Assembly: GCA_012735335.1 (NCBI GenBank)
Contig: JAAYHO010000280.1
Span: 1 to 11,615, forward strand
DNA: 11,615 bases
DNA from: Gammaproteobacteria bacterium
GTDB lineage: Bacteria > Pseudomonadota > Gammaproteobacteria > Pseudomonadales > Pseudomonadaceae
Direction: 5' to 3'
Shown here: positions 7,302 through 11,615 of the stretch, piece by piece
Layout of the letters: the number at the start of each line of letters is the position of its first letter
Numbering within the stretch: position 1 is the stretch's first letter
Notes under the pieces: model-generated
What the model was told of the DNA's origin: nothing
Databases searched by the model: none
What the model saw: the letters and a program-made list of their open reading frames with translations, nothing else
Made by a program: the position numbers and the translations under genes

Positions 7302-8192
7302 TCACCCCTGAGCCGGGTCCATTATCTGCCGGGCCGCGGGCAACCGGGTGGGTTGCCAGTGCGCGATGGCCCATTGCAGCTGCTGGTCAATCGTTGCGCT
7401 GCGCAGGCTGGCTGGCGCTGTCGGGGTGAGGATACACAGCGCCTGATACAGGGTGGCGGCGGCCTGTGCTGCCTCCAGCGGCGCGGAACCCAGTCGCTTG
7501 CTGAGCTTCTCGCCGTCCTGACGCATGATCAGCGGCACATGCAGGTAGCGCGGTGCTGGCTGTTGCAGCAACTGGTACAGCCGCAGCTGCCGGGGCGTGG
7601 AGTCCAGCAGGTCGGCGCCGCGGACGATGTCGGTTACACCCTGATCGATATCGTCGATCACCACCGCCAGTTGATAGGCAATGATGCCATCCCGGCGGCG
7701 GATGATGAAGTCGCCGCAGTCGCTGCTCAGGTTGCGGCTGAGCGGGCCCTGCAGACGGTCGACGAAAGTGATCTCGGTGTCCTCTACCCGGACTCGGATG
7801 GCATGGTCGGGGGCGGCTGACAGCTGGCGCTGGCGGCAGGTGCCCGGGTAGATGCCGTCCTGGGCAATGATCTCCCGGCGCGAGCAGTCGCAGTAGTAGG
7901 CCAGGCCCTGATCGAGCCAGCGGTCGATGATCTGCTGGTAGCGGGCCAGACGCTGGCTCTGCCGGACTACCTCGCCGTCCCAGTGCAGCCCATAGGCGCG
8001 CAGGGTGCGCAGGATATGTTCATCGGCGCCGGGCAGGTTGCGTGGGCTGTCCAGGTCTTCCATGCGTACCAGCCAGCGACCCTTGCGGGCACGGGCATCC
8101 AGATAGCTGGCCAGGGCCGCCAGTAACGAGCCGAAATGCAGATAACCGCTGGGGGTGGGGGCGAAGCGCCCGATATAGTGCGAGTCAGGCAT
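7302..8192 (-). CDS. gluQ: GluQ-RS, glutamyl-Q tRNA(Asp) synthetase
   Basis: Truncated glutamyl-tRNA synthetase paralogue that attaches glutamate to the queuosine at position 34 of tRNA(Asp) instead of charging a tRNA 3' end. 296 residues; it has the catalytic half only and lacks the anticodon-binding domain of GltX. The class I signature is RFAPTPSGYLHFGS (9-22), and the KMSKS equivalent is KLSKR (229-233). The zinc site characteristic of the family is C101-x-C103...Y115...C119 (CDCSRREI, YPGTCR). An in-frame ATG at 8247-8249 would add 19 residues. The start at 8190-8192 (MPDSHYIGRF) is chosen because the family begins right at this motif and the upstream ATG lies inside a large hairpin. No strong Shine-Dalgarno is seen. 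It follows dksA, as in many gamma-proteobacteria. Confidence 0.95.
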   Translation of the reverse strand: MPDSHYIGRFAPTPSGYLHFGSLLAALASYLDARARKGRWLVRMEDLDSPRNLPGADEHILRTLRAYGLHWDGEVVRQSQRLARYQQIIDRWLDQGLAYYCDCSRREIIAQDGIYPGTCRQRQLSAAPDHAIRVRVEDTEITFVDRLQGPLSRNLSSDCGDFIIRRRDGIIAYQLAVVIDDIDQGVTDIVRGADLLDSTPRQLRLYQLLQQPAPRYLHVPLIMRQDGEKLSKRLGSAPLEAAQAAATLYQALCILTPTAPASLRSATIDQQLQWAIAHWQPTRLPAARQIMDPAQG

Positions 8193-8216
8193 GTTGAGCG
8201 CCCGGAGGGTGATCAC

Positions 8217-8248
8217 TGGCAGGCAGTGCGTAGCGCAACTGCCTGCCA
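8217..8248 (-). terminator. Large hairpin between dksA and gluQ
   Basis: TGGCAGGCAGT (8217-8227) and ACTGCCTGCCA (8238-8248) form a perfect 11-bp stem, extended by GCG/CGC (8228-8230 with 8234-8236) with one bulged A. It lies just past the dksA stop and 25 bases before the gluQ start. No U-tract follows on the minus strand. A terminator between dksA and gluQ that limits gluQ expression is known in enterics, so an attenuating role is plausible. It could instead be a processing or stability hairpin. Confidence 0.5.
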
Positions 8249-8259
8249 TTGGACCGGAA

Positions 8260-8280
8260 GCAGATCAGCTGCCGATCTGC
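8260..8280 (-). terminator. Hairpin spanning the dksA stop codon
   Basis: GCAGATC (8260-8266) and GATCTGC (8274-8280) form a perfect 7-bp stem with a 7-base loop. It includes the last codons and stop of dksA; on the minus strand it is followed by TTCC. With the larger hairpin 12 bases further on it makes a double hairpin at the 3' end of dksA. Its role as terminator is uncertain because the T-run is only two bases. Confidence 0.4.
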
Positions 8281-8708
8281 TTTTCCTTGATTTCGGCCAG
8301 GGTCTTGCAGTCGATGCACAGGGTGGCCGTGGGGCGGGCTTCCAGACGGCGGATACCGATTTCCACGCCGCAGGAGTCGCAGTAGCCGTAGTCGTCATCT
8401 TCGATGCGCTGCAGGGTCTGGTCGATCTTCTTGATCAGCTTGCGCTCGCGGTCGCGGGTACGCAGCTCCAGGCTGAACTCTTCTTCCTGGCTGGCGCGGT
8501 CGGCCGGGTCAGGGAAGTTGGCCGCTTCGTCCTGCATGTAGGATACGGTGCGGTCGACTTCTTCCATCAGCTCGCGCTTCCAGCCGTTCAGGATGTCCGC
8601 GAAATGGGCGAGCTGGCGCTCGTTCATGTACTCCTCGCCTTTTTCTTCCTTGTAGGGAACAAAGCCGCGAATCAACAATGCGTTTTTTTCTTTGGTATTG
8701 CTGGGCAT
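8265..8708 (-). CDS. dksA: DksA, RNA polymerase-binding stringent response factor
   Basis: DksA enters the secondary channel of RNA polymerase and, with ppGpp, resets transcription of rRNA and amino-acid genes. 147 residues, close to the usual 148-151. The coiled coil runs from about 30 to 105. Its tip has the essential acidic pair Asp67 and Asp70 in DPADRAS (equivalent to D71/D74 of E. coli). The C-terminal zinc finger has all four cysteines: C110-x2-C113 and C131-x2-C134. It is therefore the zinc-dependent DksA, not the zinc-independent DksA2 paralogue found in some Pseudomonas. The ATG at 8706-8708 is preceded by GTGAGG about 10 bases upstream. A second in-frame ATG (codon 28) would remove the conserved N-terminal segment and is not favoured. 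Confidence 0.97.
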   Translation of the reverse strand: MPSNTKEKNALLIRGFVPYKEEKGEEYMNERQLAHFADILNGWKRELMEEVDRTVSYMQDEAANFPDPADRASQEEEFSLELRTRDRERKLIKKIDQTLQRIEDDDYGYCDSCGVEIGIRRLEARPTATLCIDCKTLAEIKEKQIGS

Positions 8709-9019
8709 GGAACAGCCTCACTCTTAGCTCAATCATCCTGTGCCGAATCGAAACCATGTGCTGACCGGCGGGGGTGCGGCCTGGGGCCTGCAAGCGGGCA
8801 AAGCTACCAGAACATGAACGGGGGCGCTACTTTTTGCCCACAGTAAGGCTGCCGCTTTTTCACAGCATAGCTGCAATGGCGTCTGGCGTGGGGTTTTCCG
8901 CGTGCCTGGCTGGCGCTATCGACGGGGCGTGCGGCAGGCTGACCGCTGGGTCATCGAGCCAAATCCGGCGACCGACGGTATCATGGTAGCTTTTGATCGC
9001 CCCTGCGGCGGAGGTAGTA
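8709..9019. other. Divergent intergenic region between dksA and the aminotransferase gene
   Basis: This 311-bp stretch must hold the promoters of dksA (minus) and of the aminotransferase-sfsA pair (plus). No convincing -35/-10 pair was found in either direction. The nearest plus-strand candidate is TATCAT at 8979-8984, which lacks a matching -35. GGAGG at 9010-9014 is the ribosome-binding site of the plus-strand gene. A reading frame starting at 8993 overlaps the end of the region but only gives the aminotransferase a non-homologous extension. No repeat, RNA gene or further coding sequence was recognised. Confidence 0.6.
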
Positions 9020-10198
9020 ATGAAAGAAAGGCGCTGGGCTCAGCGGATCGGCGATATCGAACCCTTCCATGTCATGGCGGTGCTGGATCGCGCCCGGGTA
9101 CTGCAGGCCAGCGGGGCCGATGTGATCCATATGGAAATCGGCGAGCCGGACTTCGGCACCCCGGAACCCATCATGCGCGCCGCCCAGGCCGCACTGGCAG
9201 CCGGGCACACCCACTACACCCCGGCGCTGGGGTTGCCGGCACTGCGTGAGGCGATTGCGGCTTTCTATCAGCGGCGCTACGGTGTTGATCTGGATCCGCA
9301 GCGGGTGGTCATCACCCCCGGTGGCTCCGGAGCGCTGCTGCTGGTCAGTGCATTGCTGGTGGATGCCGGTCAGCGGGTACTGATGGCCGATCCGGCCTAT
9401 CCCTGCAACCGGCATTTCCTGCGGCTGGTCGAAGGTCGGGCACGGCTGATCAATACCGGGCCGGACAGCGGCTACCAGCTGACCCCGGAGCAGGTCGAGC
9501 AACACTGGGACAGCGACAGTGTGGCGGTGCTGGCCGCCTCTCCGGCCAACCCCTCGGGCAGTGTGCTGGATGCCGCACAGCTGCGCGCCCTGGCCGATAC
9601 CACCCGGCGGCTCGGTGGCCAGCTGATTGTCGATGAGATCTACCACGGACTGACCTATGGCTGTGATGCCACCTCGGTACTGGAGGTGGCGCCGGATGCC
9701 TGGGTACTGAACAGCTTCTCCAAGTACTTCGGCATGACCGGCTGGCGGCTGGGCTGGCTGATCGCCCCGGAGGAGGCGGTGCCGGAACTGGAGAAGCTGG
9801 CGCAGAACCTCTACATCTGTGCCCCGCACCTGGCCCAGCAGGCGGCGCTGGCTGCCTTCGGCGAGGAGTCGCTGGCGATCTGCGAGGAGCGTCGTGAGGC
9901 CTTCCACCAGCGTCGAGATTTTCTGCTGCCGGCGCTGCGCGAACTGGGTTTCAGCATTCCCTACACACCACAGGGCGCCTTCTATCTGTATGCCGACACC
10001 AGCGGCTTCGGCAGCGACTCCCAGCGCCTGTGTCAGCACCTGATCGAGAGCGAACATGTGGCGATTACCCCGGGGCTGGACTTCGGTCATTACCGCGCTA
10101 CCGAGCATGTGCGCTTTGCCTATACCAGCGCGCTGCCCCGGCTGGAGCAGGCGGTGGAGCGGATCGAGCGCGGGCTGCGGAGCTGGTCAGGATGCTGA
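9020..10198 (+). CDS. Fold-type I PLP-dependent aminotransferase (class I/II), substrate unknown
   Basis: Cytoplasmic pyridoxal-phosphate transaminase, 392 residues. The N-terminal substrate segment IGEPDFGTPEPI is at 40-51. The cofactor-binding loop PGGSGALLL is at 100-108, the ring-contacting SPANPSG with Asn177 at 174-180, and VDEIYHGLTYG with Asp205 and Tyr208 at 204-214. The PLP lysine is Lys235 in NSFSKYFGMTGWRLGW, and the substrate-carboxylate arginine is Arg365 in HVRFAYTS. All catalytic residues are present. The family includes aspartate, alanine, aromatic and LL-diaminopimelate aminotransferases; the sequence alone does not decide among them. The ATG at 9020 has GGAGG six bases upstream and begins with the family's MKERRWAQRI-type helix; the ATG at 8993 would add nine unrelated residues. 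It overlaps sfsA by 7 nt and is transcribed divergently from dksA. Confidence 0.9.
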   Translation: MKERRWAQRIGDIEPFHVMAVLDRARVLQASGADVIHMEIGEPDFGTPEPIMRAAQAALAAGHTHYTPALGLPALREAIAAFYQRRYGVDLDPQRVVITPGGSGALLLVSALLVDAGQRVLMADPAYPCNRHFLRLVEGRARLINTGPDSGYQLTPEQVEQHWDSDSVAVLAASPANPSGSVLDAAQLRALADTTRRLGGQLIVDEIYHGLTYGCDATSVLEVAPDAWVLNSFSKYFGMTGWRLGWLIAPEEAVPELEKLAQNLYICAPHLAQQAALAAFGEESLAICEERREAFHQRRDFLLPALRELGFSIPYTPQGAFYLYADTSGFGSDSQRLCQHLIESEHVAITPGLDFGHYRATEHVRFAYTSALPRLEQAVERIERGLRSWSGC

Positions 10199-10911
10199 TT
10201 GCCTTTGACCGGCCGCTGCTGGCAGGGCGACTGGTGCAGCGCTACAAGCGGTTTCTGGCCGATGTGCTGCTCGATGATGGCCGCGAACTGACCCTGCACT
10301 GCCCCAATACCGGCTCGATGAAGAACTGCGGCGAGCCGGGCAGCCGGGTCTGGGTCGACCTGCATCACCGCCCGGGGCGCAAGCTGCCGGGCACCTGGGA
10401 GCTGGTGGAAACCGCACCGGGGGAGCTGGCCTGTGTGCACAGCGCCCGGGCCAACGCGGTGATTGCGGCGGCACTGGCCAAGGGGCTGATCGGGCCGTTG
10501 GCAGCGTATCCGCAGATCCGTCGGGAGGTATGCCTGAACCCGGGCGGCAGCCGTTTCGACTTTCTGCTTGGCGGCGCTCAGGGCAGCTGCGTGGTGGAGG
10601 TCAAGAGTGTCACCCTGGCGCTGGGCGAGGGCGAAGGGGCCTTCCCCGATGCGGTGAGCGTGCGCGGCCAGAAACACCTGCGCGAACTGACCGAGCTGGC
10701 GCAGGCCGGGCAGCCCGCCTGTCTGCTGTTCTGCGTGATGCACAGCGGTATCGACCGGGTGCGCCCGGCCGATGAGATCGATCCGCTGTATGGCCAACTG
10801 CTGCGCGAGGCCCGTGCCGCCGGGGTGTTGGTGCTGGCCTGGTCGGTACGGCCGACGCCGCAGGGATTGGAGGTGGCCGGGGAGTTGCCGGTGATCTGCC
10901 AGGCTCGGTAG
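10192..10911 (+). CDS. sfsA: SfsA, sugar fermentation stimulation protein homologue
   Basis: 239 residues, close to the 234 of E. coli SfsA. The N-terminal OB-like part starts LIAFDRPLLAGRLVQRYKRF and carries the family motif CPNTGSM (about 38-44). The C-terminal half has the PD-(D/E)XK nuclease-like core: FDFLL, then VVEVKSVTLA, then FPDAVSVRGQKHLRELTEL split over about 151-171. The name comes from a maltose-fermentation phenotype in E. coli; the biochemical role is not settled, and nucleic-acid binding or cleavage is suggested by the fold. The ATG at 10192-10194 overlaps the aminotransferase stop (ATGCTGA) and has no strong Shine-Dalgarno, so translation is probably coupled. A longer in-frame extension from 10030 only reads the aminotransferase gene in another frame. 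Confidence 0.94.
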   Translation: MLIAFDRPLLAGRLVQRYKRFLADVLLDDGRELTLHCPNTGSMKNCGEPGSRVWVDLHHRPGRKLPGTWELVETAPGELACVHSARANAVIAAALAKGLIGPLAAYPQIRREVCLNPGGSRFDFLLGGAQGSCVVEVKSVTLALGEGEGAFPDAVSVRGQKHLRELTELAQAGQPACLLFCVMHSGIDRVRPADEIDPLYGQLLREARAAGVLVLAWSVRPTPQGLEVAGELPVICQAR

Positions 10912-10945
10912 AAAAGTGCCTGCGCTCGATGGCTTTTCGTACCGA
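10905..10945. terminator. Bidirectional terminator-like hairpin between convergent genes
   Basis: TCGGTA-GAAAAG (10905-10916) pairs with CTTTTC-G-TACCGA (10933-10945) with one bulged G, and inner GCC/GGC (10918-10920 with 10931-10933) extends the stem. The A and T tracts lie inside the arms, giving U-rich 3' arms in both directions. It includes the sfsA stop and ends two bases before the Rieske gene stop, so it probably serves both. Confidence 0.6.
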
Positions 10946-10947
10946 AC

Positions 10948-11283
10948 CTAGAAGTTGTCGTCGAGCCAGACCTGGCCGTCGACAATATGGCAGGGCAGGG
11001 CGGTGAGGGCTGCGCCTTCGCAGGGGCCGGCGATGCATTCGCCGGATTCCGGAATGAACAGCGCGCCATGGCTGGCGCACTGGATCAGTCGCCCGGAGGC
11101 GTCGAGAAACTGATCCGGCACCCACTCCAGCGGTACGCCCCGGTGCGGGCAGCGGTTGACATAGACGAATACCTGCTGCCCCTGACGCACGGCGAACAGC
11201 TGGCGCCCGGCCAGCTCGAAGCCCCGGCTGCCGGGGTCTGCCAGCTCATCCAGACGGCATAACAGCAGGCCGGTGTGGTTCAT
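10948..11283 (-). CDS. Small Rieske-type [2Fe-2S] ferredoxin-like protein
   Basis: 111 residues forming one Rieske domain and nothing else. The cluster ligands are C45-P-H47-R-G (first loop) and C69-A-S-H72-G (second loop), with the usual spacing between them. There is no signal peptide, transmembrane helix or catalytic dioxygenase domain, so it is a soluble cytoplasmic electron carrier or ferredoxin subunit, related to NirD-type and dioxygenase-ferredoxin proteins. No oxygenase or reductase gene lies next to it in the window. Its ATG overlaps the stop of the upstream regulator gene in an ATGA junction, so the two are co-transcribed and translationally coupled. It converges on sfsA. The redox partner is unknown. 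Confidence 0.88.
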   Translation of the reverse strand: MNHTGLLLCRLDELADPGSRGFELAGRQLFAVRQGQQVFVYVNRCPHRGVPLEWVPDQFLDASGRLIQCASHGALFIPESGECIAGPCEGAALTALPCHIVDGQVWLDDNF

Positions 11284-11615
11284 TCGCTGCTCGGCAGCAG
11301 CAGGGCGGGGCTGGTGCTGATGCTATCGACTATGCTGGTGGCTATGCGGTCGGCATAGTCGGCCAGCGAGTAGTCCTCCGGGCGCAGCAGCCAGGCGTCC
11401 AGGGTGCCGATCAGTTGGGCCTGCAGCGACCGGGCGGCCATGGGAATGTCCAGACGCGCGGGCAGCTGCTGTCTGGACATGGCGTTCTGCAGGGTCAGCT
11501 CCAGCTTGCGTAATGACTGGCCGCGCAGTTCGCGCATATGTTCACGCAAATCGCACATCTGGTCGGTAAACTCGCATTTATGAAAGATGATTTCATTGAT
11601 GCGCCGGGTGGAGGG
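11280..11615 (-). CDS. AcrR/TtgR-type TetR family transcriptional regulator (5' part beyond window)
   Basis: 111 C-terminal residues are visible; the reading frame stays open to the window edge, so the N-terminal helix-turn-helix lies outside. Internal methionines such as that at 11556-11558 are not the start. The segment RRINEIIFHKCEFTDQM, then RELRGQSLRKLELTLQNAM, then LPARLDIPMAARSLQAQL and the DAWLLRPEDYSLADYAD helix match the ligand-binding domain of AcrR and TtgR, repressors of RND multidrug efflux operons. No efflux gene is visible here; one might lie to the right. It is coupled to the small Rieske gene by ATGA. The target and ligand are unknown. Confidence 0.85.
   Translation of the reverse strand, partial: PSTRRINEIIFHKCEFTDQMCDLREHMRELRGQSLRKLELTLQNAMSRQQLPARLDIPMAARSLQAQLIGTLDAWLLRPEDYSLADYADRIATSIVDSISTSPALLLPSSE

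Noticed and set aside
8193..8249. Upstream ATG giving gluQ 19 extra residues
   Set aside because: The ATG lies inside the dksA-gluQ hairpin and the extra residues precede the point where the family normally starts.
8136..8846. Plus-strand open frame of 236 codons across dksA
   Set aside because: It is antisense to dksA and the gluQ start, and crosses two hairpins; it has no homology-like features.
8981..10108. Minus-strand open frame of 375 codons opposite the aminotransferase
   Set aside because: It is a glutamine-rich shadow; the plus strand carries all PLP-enzyme motifs and a clear ribosome-binding site.

Overview
The window is a chromosomal, GC-rich segment from a gamma-proteobacterium of the Pseudomonadaceae. 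The gene order folK-pcnB-crcZ-cbrB-cbrA-(small membrane protein)-gluQ-dksA, read leftwards, is the arrangement known around cbrAB in Pseudomonas. The CbrAB/CrcZ carbon-catabolite control system is itself a Pseudomonas/Azotobacter hallmark. The genus is inferred with good confidence; the species is not determined.

Layout. Positions 1-1876 (minus strand) hold folK (3' end cut by the window edge) and pcnB, which share a TAATG stop/start junction. Positions 1877-2707 contain no protein gene. From left to right they hold a roughly 190-nt pcnB leader, its likely sigma70 promoter, the small RNA CrcZ, CrcZ's sigma54 promoter, a perfect IHF-consensus site, a cluster of TGTTAC/GTAACA half-sites taken as CbrB operators, and a strong hairpin just after cbrB. 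Positions 2708-7251 (minus) carry cbrB (NtrC-type response regulator), cbrA (SLC5-transporter/histidine-kinase fusion) and a 58-residue two-helix membrane protein (cbrX-like) whose end overlaps the cbrA start. Positions 7302-8708 (minus) carry gluQ (glutamyl-Q tRNA(Asp) synthetase) and dksA, separated by a large hairpin. A 311-bp divergent region follows. Then come, on the plus strand, a fold-type I PLP aminotransferase and sfsA (overlapping by 7 nt). They end in a hairpin shared with a convergent minus-strand pair: a small Rieske [2Fe-2S] protein and an AcrR/TtgR-type TetR regulator cut at the right edge.

How it works together. CbrA senses carbon/nitrogen state, possibly through histidine transport, and phosphorylates CbrB. 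CbrB binds the upstream cluster and, with IHF bending the DNA, activates sigma54-dependent transcription of CrcZ. The A-rich motifs of CrcZ sequester Hfq/Crc and so lift translational repression of catabolic mRNAs. The whole circuit is visible here as protein genes plus cis elements. PcnB (RNA polyadenylation), DksA (stringent response) and GluQ (tRNA modification) add further RNA-level control genes. I found no mobile element, CRISPR array, rRNA or tRNA. The window is a well-conserved core locus, and the less-described parts are the cis-regulatory and leader structures and the Rieske/TetR pair.
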